Shown: one piece after another, positions 8,663-16,507 of the stretch | How the letters are laid out: each line of letters opens with the position of its first letter | Position numbering within the stretch: the stretch's first letter is position 1 | DNA from: DATNNN01 sp035601815 | GTDB taxonomy: Bacteria > Pseudomonadota > Alphaproteobacteria > Rhizobiales > Xanthobacteraceae | Length of the DNA stretch: 25,487 nucleotides | Direction: 5' to 3' | NCBI GenBank assembly: GCA_035601815.1 | Contig: DATNNN010000193.1 | Coordinates: forward strand, 1-25,487 | Translations under genes and position numbers: made by a program | The notes under the pieces: model-generated | Databases searched by the model: none | The model's input: only the letters and a program-made list of their open reading frames with translations | What the model was told of the DNA's origin: nothing

Positions 8663-11632
8663 TTGCCTTGCCGCCGCCGCAAGCGGACGATACTTGTCAC
8701 GTTCGGCCAGCCACTTACGGGCCGTAACGGGGGTCCGCGCTTGCGGTTCGGTCGGCTTCTCGCGTTCCTGCTGCTTGCGTTCGCCGGTCTCGGCGCCGGC
8801 CGGGCGCTCGCCGTCGAGGCGGTGCAGATCCGCCTCGGCACGCCGGCGATCGACCTCTCGCCCGGCGCTGAGCGCTACACCACCGACGGCGACCGGCTGC
8901 TCGTCTCCACCGCCCCCGCCGCCGACGGCATCGTGCGCCGCATCGAGGTGCGCGCGCGCGAGCCGCAGGGCGCCACCAACTGGGTCGTGTTCGCGCTCGC
9001 CAACAACACCGACGAGCAGGTCGACCGGCTGATCGTGGCGCCGCACTACACGATGGTGGGCTCCGGGCTGTTCTGGCCGGACCTCGGCTCGGTGCGCCTC
9101 GTCAACATCACCCCGAGCCAGGGCTTCCGCCCCGAGCGCCAGACGTCGAGCGACTCCGACGTCTATCTCGTGACGCTCGATCCCGGCACCACCATCACCT
9201 TCGTCGCCGAGCTGTCGTCGCAGAACCTGCCGCAGCTCTATTTGTGGGAGCCCGAAGCGTTCAAGGGCAAGGTCAACTCCTTCACCCTCTATAACGGCAT
9301 CGTCATCGGCGTCTCCGGCCTGCTCGCCCTCTTCCTCACCATCCTGTTCGTGGTGAAGGGCTCGATCATGTTTCCCGCCGCCGCGGCGCTGGCTTGGGCG
9401 GTGCTGGCCTACATCGGATTCGATTTCGGATTCTGGACCAAGGTGTTCTCGCTGTCGCCGGCGGCGGGACAGTTCTGGCGCGCGGCCGGCGAGGCGGTCC
9501 TCGCCGCGACCCTCATCGTCTTCCTCTTCGCCTACCTCAACCTCGGCCGCTGGAACGTGCGCTACTCCCACGTCGCCGCCGGCTGGCTCGTGTTCCTTGC
9601 GGCGCTGGTCGCGCTCGCGCTGTTCGATCCGGCGATCGCCGCCGGCATCGCCCGCCTGTCGCTCCTCGCTGTGGCGCTCATTGGGTTCGGGCTCGTGCTT
9701 TACCTGTCGACCCACGGCTTCGACCGCGCCGTGCTCTTGGTTCCCACCTGGTTCCTGCTCACCATTTGGGTGCTCGCCACCGGGCTTGCGGTCGCCGGGC
9801 TCCTCACCAACGACCTCGTGGCGCCGGCGCTGCTCGGCGGCCTCGAGCTCATCGTCATGCTCATCGGCTTCACCGTGATGCAGCACGCCTTCGCCGGCTC
9901 CGGCGCCGAGGGCATCGTCACCGACCTCGAGCGCCGCGCACTCGCCGTCACCGGCGCCGGCGACGTGATCTGGGACTGGGACGTGGATCGCGATCTCATC
10001 TACGTGAGCCCGGAGGTCGATCAGCTGCTCGGCCTCAAGCGCGGGACGCTGGAGACCGCCGCCGCCGGCTGGCTCGACCATCTCCATCAGGCCGACCGCG
10101 ACCGCTTCCGCATGGCGCTCGACGGCATCCTCGAGCACCGCCGCGGCCGCATCCAACAGGAGCTGCGGCTCAGGACCGAGGACGGCCAGTATCGCTGGTT
10201 CAACCTGCGCGCCCGCCCGGTGGTCGGTACCGACGGCGAAGTCTTGCGCGTGGTCGGCACGCTCACCGACATCACCGACCTCAAGATCGCCGAGGAGCGC
10301 CTGCTGCACGACGCAGTGCACGACAACCTCACGGGGCTGCCCAACCGCGAGCTGTTCCTCGATCGCCTCGAGGCCGCGATCGCGCTGGCGCGGGCCGACG
10401 AGAACATGCGGCCGACGGTGATCGTCATCGATCTCGACCGCTTCAAGCAGGTCAACACCTCGGTCGGCATGGCAGTGGGCGATTCAATCCTGCTCACCAT
10501 TGCGCGGCGCCTGAGCCGGCTGCTCAAGCCCCAGGACACGCTAGCCCGCATCGCCGGCGACCAGTTCGGCATGATCCTGTTGTCGGAGCGCGAATCCGAG
10601 CGCATCACCGCGTTTGCCGACACCATCCGCCGCTCGCTGCGCGCGCCCATCGGCTTCGGCGCGCGGCAGATCTTCCTTACCGCCTCGATCGGCCTCGTCC
10701 TGGTGGACGGCCAGACCAAGCAGCGCGACGAGGTGCTGAAAGACGCCGAGCTCGCCATGCACCACGCGAAAAGCCACGGCGCCGACCGCATCGAGGTGTT
10801 CAAGCCGGCCATGCGCTCGCAGAAGATCGACCGGCTTACGCTGGAGTCGGATCTGCGCCGGGCGCTCGAGCGCGAGGAAGTGACGATCCTCTACCAGCCC
10901 ATCATCCGCCTCGAGGACCGGTCGATCGCCGGCTTCGAGGCGCTGATGCGCTGGAACCACCCGCGCCTCGGCCGCATCGGCCCCGCCGAGTTCATTCCCG
11001 TTGCCGAGGAAACCGGCCTCATCGTCGACCTCGGCCATTTCGTGCTCGAGCGCGCCGCCCGCCAGCTTGCCGAATGGCAGCGCAACGCGCCGGTGATGCC
11101 GCGACCGCTGTTCGCAAGCGTCAACGTCTCCTCGCGCCAGCTGCTCCGCCACGACCTGATCCAGGACATCAAGGGCGTGCTCGCCCGCAACGTGCTGGCC
11201 GCCGGCTCGTTCAAGATCGAGATCACTGAGTCGCTGGTGATGGAAAATCCGGAACTCGCCGCCCAGATGCTCGCCCGCATCCGCGAGATCGGCGCCGGCT
11301 TGGCGCTCGACGATTTCGGCACCGGCTACTCGTCGCTCGCCTATCTGCAGCGCTTTCCCTTCGACACCATCAAGATCGACCAGCAGTTCGTGCGCGGTTC
11401 GGCGCGCGGCGCGCGGCCCATCATCCTGCGCTCGATCATCACGCTCGCCCACGACCTCGGCATGGAAGTGGTGGCGGAGGGCGCCGAGACCGATTCCGAC
11501 GCCGTCGAGCTGTTCCAGCTCGGCTGCCAATACGCCCAGGGCTATACCTTCGGCGAGCCGATGACCGCGGAGGAGGCGACGAAGCTGGTGGTGCCGGCGG
11601 CGCCCGTCGAAAAGCGGGCGCGCGCGAGCTAG
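8663..11632 (+). CDS. Membrane PAS-GGDEF-EAL protein (c-di-GMP phosphodiesterase likely)
   Basis: Up to 989 residues. Order: signal segment, periplasmic beta-rich domain (about 50-205), several membrane helices (about 210-410, 7TMR-DISM-like layout), PAS (about 427-540), GGDEF (about 545-715), EAL (about 725-980). The GGDEF signature is degenerate: AGDQF replaces GGDEF, and the inhibitory site reads KPQD rather than RxxD. The metal/GTP motif DLDRFKQVN is kept. The EAL domain has its full set: EALMRW near 759, the asparagine in SVNVSSRQL, ITES, DDFGTGYSSL near 882, IKID and EGAE. So c-di-GMP hydrolysis is probable, with the GGDEF domain perhaps an allosteric GTP sensor as in Caulobacter PdeA. 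The start is uncertain: the TTG at 8663 follows a GAGGTG site, but the TTG at 8741 gives a cleaner signal peptide. It overlaps algH tail-to-tail by 4 bases. Confidence 0.93.
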   Translation: MPCRRRKRTILVTFGQPLTGRNGGPRLRFGRLLAFLLLAFAGLGAGRALAVEAVQIRLGTPAIDLSPGAERYTTDGDRLLVSTAPAADGIVRRIEVRAREPQGATNWVVFALANNTDEQVDRLIVAPHYTMVGSGLFWPDLGSVRLVNITPSQGFRPERQTSSDSDVYLVTLDPGTTITFVAELSSQNLPQLYLWEPEAFKGKVNSFTLYNGIVIGVSGLLALFLTILFVVKGSIMFPAAAALAWAVLAYIGFDFGFWTKVFSLSPAAGQFWRAAGEAVLAATLIVFLFAYLNLGRWNVRYSHVAAGWLVFLAALVALALFDPAIAAGIARLSLLAVALIGFGLVLYLSTHGFDRAVLLVPTWFLLTIWVLATGLAVAGLLTNDLVAPALLGGLELIVMLIGFTVMQHAFAGSGAEGIVTDLERRALAVTGAGDVIWDWDVDRDLIYVSPEVDQLLGLKRGTLETAAAGWLDHLHQADRDRFRMALDGILEHRRGRIQQELRLRTEDGQYRWFNLRARPVVGTDGEVLRVVGTLTDITDLKIAEERLLHDAVHDNLTGLPNRELFLDRLEAAIALARADENMRPTVIVIDLDRFKQVNTSVGMAVGDSILLTIARRLSRLLKPQDTLARIAGDQFGMILLSERESERITAFADTIRRSLRAPIGFGARQIFLTASIGLVLVDGQTKQRDEVLKDAELAMHHAKSHGADRIEVFKPAMRSQKIDRLTLESDLRRALEREEVTILYQPIIRLEDRSIAGFEALMRWNHPRLGRIGPAEFIPVAEETGLIVDLGHFVLERAARQLAEWQRNAPVMPRPLFASVNVSSRQLLRHDLIQDIKGVLARNVLAAGSFKIEITESLVMENPELAAQMLARIREIGAGLALDDFGTGYSSLAYLQRFPFDTIKIDQQFVRGSARGARPIILRSIITLAHDLGMEVVAEGAETDSDAVELFQLGCQYAQGYTFGEPMTAEEATKLVVPAAPVEKRARAS

Positions 11633-12255
11633 GCGTGGCCGGCGTCGGACGACAGCGACGACAGCATCGAAGGATCGATGCCGATCTTGCGCAGCGCCAG
11701 CGGATATTTGCGGTCGGCGTTGGCGCCGAAGATCAGCTCGGCGTCGGCGTCGCAGTGCAGCCAGCCGTTGGCTTCCATTTCACTTTCGAGCTGCCCCTGG
11801 CTCCAGCCGGCGTAGCCGAGCGCGAGCACGGCGCTCTTCGGCCCCTGCCCGCGCGCGATCGCCTTGAGGATGTCGAGCGTCGCCGTCAGGCAGATGCCGG
11901 CGTCGATGGGCAGCGTCGAATCCTTGAGGAAGAAATCGTCGGTGTGCAGCACGAAGCCGCGCTCGGTCTGCACCGGCCCGCCCTTGAGCACGCGGATGGC
12001 GTCGGCCTTCGGCGTGAACTCGATGGGGTTCGCGGCCGGAATAACCTGCAGCTGCACCAAGAGGTCGGAGAAGTTGATGTGCGGCGCCGGCTGGTTGATG
12101 ACGATGCCCATGGCGCCCTCGGACGAATGGGCGCACATGTAGATCACCGCGCGGGCGAAGCGTTCGTCGCGGATCGTCGGTGTCGCCACCAGAACGCGGC
12201 CGTCGAGATATCCGCCATCCCGGTTTTCGTCGCGATTCGGCAGCCCGATGCGCAT
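11629..12255 (-). CDS. YqgE/AlgH family protein
   Basis: 208 residues with the family's hallmark segments: GRVLVATPTI near the N-terminus, AVIYMCAHSSEGAMGIVINQ, LKGGPVQTERGFVLH and LGYAGWSQGQLESEM. The fold is a soluble alpha/beta protein of unclear biochemical role; it is named from a Pseudomonas alginate-regulation locus, but it is widely conserved. No ribosome-binding site precedes the ATG at 12255. Instead a promoter-like element ends 6 bases before it, so the mRNA may be leaderless. The stop shares the palindrome CTAG with the stop of the convergent GGDEF-EAL gene. Family call secure, function unknown. Confidence 0.93.
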   Translation of the reverse strand: MRIGLPNRDENRDGGYLDGRVLVATPTIRDERFARAVIYMCAHSSEGAMGIVINQPAPHINFSDLLVQLQVIPAANPIEFTPKADAIRVLKGGPVQTERGFVLHTDDFFLKDSTLPIDAGICLTATLDILKAIARGQGPKSAVLALGYAGWSQGQLESEMEANGWLHCDADAELIFGANADRKYPLALRKIGIDPSMLSSLSSDAGHA

Positions 12256-12261
12256 CAGCGG

Positions 12262-12289
12262 ATTCTAACGTGACGAAGGGCCATTGCAA
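12262..12289 (-). promoter_or_regulatory. Predicted promoter giving a leaderless algH/yqgE mRNA
   Basis: On the minus strand TTGCAA (12289-12284) and TAGAAT (12267-12262, five of six -10 bases) are separated by 16 bases. Only 6 bases separate the -10 from the ATG at 12255, so transcription should begin at or next to the A of the start codon. Confidence 0.55.
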
Positions 12290-12362
12290 TCCTTTCAGCC
12301 GAGCCCTCTCGCCTTCACGCGAACGTGCGTGTCTGCCGGCGGCGGCTGCGCTAGGAAACTCC

Positions 12363-13160
12363 ATGCTTCGCGCCTTTGTTCCCGCCCTCGTAGTTGTCAC
12401 CATGCTCGCCGCATCGGCGCCGGCGCTGGAGACGGCCTGGGTCGAAGCGGGTCCCGCCCGCGTGCGGCTTCTCGCCGCTGGAGCAGGTAACGCAGGCGTC
12501 GAAATCCGCCTCGCCCGCGGCTGGAAGACCTACTGGCGCTATCCCGGCGATGCCGGCATTCCGCCGCGCTTCGACTGGAGCGGCTCCGACAATCTCGCAA
12601 GCGTCGAAGTCCTCTGGCCGGCGCCGGAGCGCCTCACCGAGGAAGGCGGCACCTCCATCGGCTATCGCGACGGCGTCGTGTTTCCCCTGCGCGTGCACGC
12701 GCGCGACCCGAGAGAGCCGGTGAAGCTCGCGCTCAAGCTCGACTTCGCCGTGTGCGAGAAAATCTGCGTCCCCGCCGACGTGACGCTTTCGGCCGTCGTC
12801 CCGACCGCGAAGGAGAACATGCCCGCCCTCGCCGGCGCTGAAGCCCGCGTGCCGCGCCGCGCCCGGGTGGGCGAAGGCGGCGGCCTCGCCGTGCTCGCCG
12901 TCAAACTCGAGCGCGGCGCCGCTCCGCGGGCGGTCATCGACGTGGCGGTGCCAGCCGGCAGCTTCGATCTCTTCGTCGAAGGGCCGGACGAATCCTGGGC
13001 GCTCCCCGTGCCCGAGCGGGTAACCGCCGAGGGCCACCGCGCCCGCCTGATGCTGCCGCTGGAAGGCGCGCCGCCCGGCGCCGATCCTATTCCGGCGAGC
13101 CTCCGCCTCACGCTCGTTGCGGGCCAGGACGCAATCGAGGTCGTGGCCCCGCTCGACTGA
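12363..13160 (+). CDS. Exported DsbD-alpha-like (disulfide reductase N-domain) protein
   Basis: 265 residues from the ATG at 12363, with an AGGA site 6 bases upstream. A signal peptide is clear (LRAFVPALVVVTMLAASAPA, cleavage near residue 20-22). The mature part resembles the immunoglobulin-like N-terminal domain of DsbD, including the pattern GWKTYWRYPGDAGIPPRFDW and a CEKIC pair (Cys131, Cys135) in FAVCEKICVPAD, the position of the redox cysteines. The electron-supplying membrane domain and C-terminal thioredoxin domain of full DsbD are absent. It presumably exchanges thiols with a periplasmic partner. A peroxiredoxin follows 63 bases downstream on the same strand. Domain call strong; partner unknown. 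Confidence 0.87.
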   Translation: MLRAFVPALVVVTMLAASAPALETAWVEAGPARVRLLAAGAGNAGVEIRLARGWKTYWRYPGDAGIPPRFDWSGSDNLASVEVLWPAPERLTEEGGTSIGYRDGVVFPLRVHARDPREPVKLALKLDFAVCEKICVPADVTLSAVVPTAKENMPALAGAEARVPRRARVGEGGGLAVLAVKLERGAAPRAVIDVAVPAGSFDLFVEGPDESWALPVPERVTAEGHRARLMLPLEGAPPGADPIPASLRLTLVAGQDAIEVVAPLD

Positions 13161-13223
13161 CGCGCGGCTTGCACTAAGATGCGCCGCGCCGGAATGGCCG
13201 GTCCGAACATCATGGAGCAGACG

Positions 13224-13706
13224 ATGATCAAGGTCGGCGACCGGCTTCCCGAGGCGACGTTCCGCGTGGTCACCGACGACGGCGTCAAACCGCGCAAGGC
13301 CAGCGAGGTGTTCGCCGGCAAGCGCGTGGTGCTGATCGGCATGCCGGGCGCCTTCACGCCCACCTGCAACAAGAACCACCTGCCCGGCTTCGTCACCCAC
13401 GCCGGCAACATCAAGGCCAAGGGCGTGGACGAGATTGTCGTCACCACCGTCAACGACCACTGGGTTATGCACCACTGGAGCAAGGCCGCGGGCGGCCACG
13501 GCCACATCCAGTTCCTCGCCGACAACAACGCCGAGTTCGCCAAGGCCATCGGCATGGAGTTCGACGCCACCGGCGGCCTCGGCGGCCTGCGCTCCAAGCG
13601 CTATGCGATGCTGGTCGACGACGGCGTGGTGAAGGTGCTCAACATCGAGGAGCAGCCCGGCAAGGCCGAAATCACCACCGCCGAAAACATGATGAAGTCG
13701 CTTTGA
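13224..13706 (+). CDS. Peroxiredoxin (Prx5-like)
   Basis: 160 residues from the ATG at 13224, chosen because a GGAG site sits just upstream; in-frame ATGs at 13179 and 13212 lack one. The catalytic motif GAFTPTCNKNHLPGF places the peroxidatic cysteine at Cys48. The N-terminal VGDRLPEATF and the C-terminal GGLGGLRSKRYAMLVDDGVV match the Prx5/AhpE-like group. It should reduce hydrogen peroxide and organic hydroperoxides in the cytoplasm, with reductant from thioredoxin, glutaredoxin or glutathione. No second, resolving cysteine is visible in the protein, so it is probably of the 1-Cys type or resolved by an external thiol. Confidence 0.95.
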   Translation: MIKVGDRLPEATFRVVTDDGVKPRKASEVFAGKRVVLIGMPGAFTPTCNKNHLPGFVTHAGNIKAKGVDEIVVTTVNDHWVMHHWSKAAGGHGHIQFLADNNAEFAKAIGMEFDATGGLGGLRSKRYAMLVDDGVVKVLNIEEQPGKAEITTAENMMKSL

Positions 13707-13717
13707 GCGCTTGCCGC

Positions 13718-13924
13718 TCAGGCGATGATGTCGGGAAACAACTGGTCCTCGATACGCTGGATCTGGTCGCGCAGCACGAGCTTGCGCTTCTTCAGCCGCT
13801 GCACCTGCAGCCGGTCGTAGCCGGGAGCGCCGACGAGCGCATCGATCGCCGCGTCGAGGTCCCGGTGTTCCTGCTTGCAGCGCTCGAGCTCCGCTTCGAG
13901 CTGCCGTTTCTCGTCTGGGCTCAT
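13718..13924 (-). CDS. YdcH family (DUF465) small protein
   Basis: 68 residues from the ATG at 13924; longer upstream starts would add low-complexity Arg/Gly/Pro residues not seen in the family. The protein is one helical hairpin: LEAELERCKQEHRDLDAAID, a Pro/Gly turn, then VQRLKKRKLVLRDQIQRIED, the hallmark of DUF465 and of its likely coiled-coil pairing. The function of the family is unknown. It ends 11 bases after the peroxiredoxin gene on the opposite strand and is divergent from a second DUF465 gene at 14109. Confidence 0.85.
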   Translation of the reverse strand: MSPDEKRQLEAELERCKQEHRDLDAAIDALVGAPGYDRLQVQRLKKRKLVLRDQIQRIEDQLFPDIIA

Positions 13925-14108
13925 CAGCCCCCGCCGCATCGGCCGTGGCACCGACCGGCCTAAGTATCGCCCCCGACCCCATGCGCCGCAAGGAAAAGCG
14001 CCGGGCGGTGAATTTCGGCGATACAACAGATGGGTGCGGTCGACGGCCGGCCAAAACGGTGGCAGAATCGGATTCGGTCGCGCGTTGGATCAAGGGAGAT
14101 TTGCACCC

Positions 14109-14291
14109 ATGGACATCGAGTCGTTGGCCAAGCTGGAAGAGGAAAAGAAGACCATCGAGCACGAGATCGAGGCGGAGCTCGCCCATCCCGGTGCCGACAC
14201 CCTGAAAGTGCAGGAATTGAAACGCCGCAAGCTGCTGCTCAAGGACGAGATCGAGCGCCTGCGGCACGAGGCCCCCGCGAGCGTGCACTAG
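14109..14291 (+). CDS. YdcH family (DUF465) small protein, second copy
   Basis: 60 residues with the same helical-hairpin layout as the neighbouring paralogue: a short acidic N-terminal helix (LAKLEEEKKTIEHEIEAEL), a Pro/Gly turn, then VQELKRRKLLLKDEIERL. The two proteins share the pattern L-K-x-R-K-L-x-L-x-D-x-I-x-R. A GGGAG site lies slightly further than usual from the ATG. A bidirectional terminator follows. The function is not known for the family; opposite orientation and shared sequence suggest an old inverted duplication or a hetero-oligomeric pair. Confidence 0.85.
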   Translation: MDIESLAKLEEEKKTIEHEIEAELAHPGADTLKVQELKRRKLLLKDEIERLRHEAPASVH

Positions 14292-14378
14292 CGCCGTTTC
14301 CCGTCATTCCGAGCGATCCCGCGCGGACCGCGCCGGCGCTTTTTCGTTGATGCCGGACGCGCGCACCCGCAAAAAGCA

Positions 14379-14406
14379 AAAAGCCCGACGCGAGGCCGGG
14401 CTTTTC
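14379..14406. terminator. Bidirectional intrinsic terminator between ydcH-like and csp genes
   Basis: The arms 14379-14387 and 14397-14405 are perfectly complementary (AAAAGCCCG and CGGGCTTTT) with a 9-base loop. The A/T ends give a T-tract on both strands, fitting a shared terminator for the convergent genes on each side. Confidence 0.82.
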
Positions 14407-14429
14407 TCTTGGGTGCGAAGCAGTTCGCC

Positions 14430-14633
14430 TCAGGCGGCCTGCAGATTGGTGGCGGCGGTCTTGCCGCGCTCCGAGGTGATGTCGAAGCTCACTTTCTGGC
14501 CTTCATTGAGGGTGTACATGCCCGCGCGCTCCACGGCGGAGATGTGGACGAACACGTCCTTGCCGCCGTCGCTCGGCTGGATGAAGCCGTAGCCCTTCTG
14601 CGCGTTGAACCACTTCACGGTACCAGTAGCCAT
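14430..14633 (-). CDS. Cold-shock domain protein (CspA family)
   Basis: 67 residues, a complete single cold-shock domain. It begins MATGTVKWFN, carries RNP1 as KGYGFIQP and RNP2 as VFVHIS, and ends in KTAATNLQ. It binds single-stranded RNA and DNA and should act as an RNA chaperone. The ATG at 14633 is chosen because an AGGA site lies 7 bases upstream and because the upstream in-frame ATG at 14654 adds residues unlike the family. The leader just before the ribosome site can form two mutually exclusive hairpins. Whether the gene is cold-induced or constitutive cannot be told. Confidence 0.96.
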   Translation of the reverse strand: MATGTVKWFNAQKGYGFIQPSDGGKDVFVHISAVERAGMYTLNEGQKVSFDITSERGKTAATNLQAA

Positions 14634-14644
14634 CTCGTCTTCCT

Positions 14645-14665
14645 TTCGACGCACGTCGAAGTGCG
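14645..14665 (-). promoter_or_regulatory. Alternative hairpins in the csp leader next to the ribosome site
   Basis: On the minus strand TTCGAC and GTCGAA (14660-14645) can form a 6-bp hairpin with a 4-base loop that abuts the AGGA ribosome site (14644-14641). The overlapping CGCAC and GTGCG arms (14665-14650) form a different 5-bp hairpin. The two cannot exist together. Confidence 0.45.
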
Positions 14666-14850
14666 TTCCTCAACCGTGCGACCATCGCCCGGCTTCTCAC
14701 ATCCGACTTTTGGTTTTCTCGGTAGCGCAGCGCCCAAAATCAGGAGCATGGTCGCAAGGAGGGTCGCCAAAATCAGAATGCGGCGGGAACAGACTGCATT
14801 TTTATGGCGCGGTCAAGACTCGGAAATCGCACCGCCTCGCAAGGCTTTTT

Positions 14851-16500
14851 TCAGGCTACCGCCGCGACCGCGGCGCGCCCCGCGGTCCGCCCGGAAAATA
14901 AGCAGCCGCCGAGAAACGTACCTTCGAGCGCACGGTAACCGTGCACTCCGCCGCCGCCGAAGCCCGCCACCTCGCCTGCCGCGTACAAACCGGAGAGCGG
15001 CGTGCCGCCCGCCTGCAGCACGCGGCCGCTGAGATCGGTTTCGAGGCCGCCGAGCGTCTTGCGCGTGAGAATCCACAGGCGCACCGCAATCAGGGGACCG
15101 GCCGCCGGATCGAGGAGCTTGTGGGGCTTCGCCACACGGATCAGCCGGTCGCCGACGTATTTGCGTGCGGCGCGGATCGCCATGATCTGCGAATCCTTGC
15201 CAAACTTGTTGTCGATCTCCCGGTCGCGGGCGATGACCTCGGCTTCCAGCGCCTGTCCGTCGATCAGCCGCTCACCCGTAAGCTGGTTCATTTTTCCAGC
15301 GAGCTCGGGGATCGAGGCGCCGACCAGAAAATCACGGCCCTGGTTCACGAACTTCTGCACCGGGGTGAGCGTCTTGCCGCGCCCGCGCCGCAGCACGCCG
15401 AGCACGCTTTTTCCCGTGAGGTCCGGGTTCTGCTCCGAGCCCGAGAGCACGAATTCCTTCCCGATGATGCGCTGGTTGAGCAGGAACCAGGAATGGTCGT
15501 GGCCGGCGGCCGCGATCTGCTCAAGCGCGCCCAGGCAGTCGAAGCCGGGATAGAGCGGCACCGGCAGGCGCTTGCCGTGGGCGTCCAGCCACAGCGGCGA
15601 CGGGCCGGAGAGGATGCGGATGCCGTGGCGCGGCCAGATCGGCGCGTAGTTGTCGATGCCTTCCGGGTAATGCCACATGCGGTCGGAGTTGATGACGCGG
15701 GCACCGCTCGCGGCCGCCACCTCCAGCATCTTGCCGTCCACGTGATCGGGCACGCCGGAGAGCATCTTCTTCGGCGGGTTGCCGAAGCGCTTCGGCCAGT
15801 GCTTGCGCACGAGGTCGTGGTTCGCCCCTATGCCGCCCGAGGTGACGATCACCGCCTGGGCCCGCAGCGAAAAATCGCCCAGCACCTTGCGCGAGCTTTT
15901 CATCCCGCGCTCGACGGAGCTCGGTTCCAGCACCTCGCCGGACACGCCGTCGACCAGCCCGCTGCTTTTGGAGAGCGCCGTCACCCGGTGGCGGAAGCGG
16001 AGCTGTATCAGCCCGCGCTCGACCGCGGCGCGCACGCGCCGGACGAACGGCTCGATCAGCGCCGGCCCCGTGCCCCAGGTGAGATGGAAGCGCGGCACCG
16101 AGTTGCCGTGGCCGGAGGCGAGATAGCCGCCGCGCTCGGCCCAGCCCACCACCGGGAAGATCTTCACCCCTTGCGCCCGCAGCCAGTCGCGCTTTTCGCC
16201 GGCGGCGAAATCCACGTACGCCTCGGCCCAGCGCCGCGGCCACAGGTCTTCGTCGCGGTCGAAGGCGGCAGAGCCCTGCCAGTCCTGCCAGGCGAGCTCG
16301 CGGGAGTCGCGGATGCCGAGGCGCCGCTGCTCCGGCGTGTTCACCAGGAACAGCCCGCCGAACGACCAGAACGCCTGCCCGCCGAGCGAGGCTTCCGGCT
16401 CCTGGTCGAGCACGATCACGCGCTTGCCGCTGTCCGCGATCTCGGCAGCGGCGACGAGGCCGGCGAGACCGGCGCCCACGATGATGATGTCCGCGTCCAT
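14851..16500 (-). CDS. FAD-dependent dehydrogenase (FAD_binding_2, ketosteroid-dehydrogenase-like)
   Basis: 549 residues. The N-terminus carries the dinucleotide-binding fingerprint DIIIVGAGLAGLVAAAEIA followed by an acidic residue that would bind the ribose of FAD. The C-terminus has the matching second FAD contact, GLYAAGEVAGFGGGGVHGYR. This is the fumarate reductase/3-ketosteroid-1-dehydrogenase superfamily, in the branch commonly annotated simply as FAD-binding dehydrogenase. There is no signal peptide. It is the last gene of a minus-strand set, 7 bases after the NADP-dependent oxidoreductase gene and clearly cotranscribed with it. The substrate could be a cyclic or acyl compound being alpha,beta-dehydrogenated; the sequence alone does not decide. 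Confidence 0.9.
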   Translation of the reverse strand: MDADIIIVGAGLAGLVAAAEIADSGKRVIVLDQEPEASLGGQAFWSFGGLFLVNTPEQRRLGIRDSRELAWQDWQGSAAFDRDEDLWPRRWAEAYVDFAAGEKRDWLRAQGVKIFPVVGWAERGGYLASGHGNSVPRFHLTWGTGPALIEPFVRRVRAAVERGLIQLRFRHRVTALSKSSGLVDGVSGEVLEPSSVERGMKSSRKVLGDFSLRAQAVIVTSGGIGANHDLVRKHWPKRFGNPPKKMLSGVPDHVDGKMLEVAAASGARVINSDRMWHYPEGIDNYAPIWPRHGIRILSGPSPLWLDAHGKRLPVPLYPGFDCLGALEQIAAAGHDHSWFLLNQRIIGKEFVLSGSEQNPDLTGKSVLGVLRRGRGKTLTPVQKFVNQGRDFLVGASIPELAGKMNQLTGERLIDGQALEAEVIARDREIDNKFGKDSQIMAIRAARKYVGDRLIRVAKPHKLLDPAAGPLIAVRLWILTRKTLGGLETDLSGRVLQAGGTPLSGLYAAGEVAGFGGGGVHGYRALEGTFLGGCLFSGRTAGRAAVAAVA

Positions 16501-16507
16501 CTGACTC

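Noticed and set aside
7586..10321. A long open frame on the minus strand (911 codons) opposite the quinone oxidoreductase and GGDEF-EAL genes
   Set aside because: Its translation is a low-complexity mix of His/Asp/Glu/Arg/Gly with no domain, and it is antisense to two genes with complete catalytic motifs. Long empty antisense frames are expected at this GC content. The same reasoning excludes 4531-6321 (+), opposite the ABC exporter, and 20021-21781 (-), opposite prpE.
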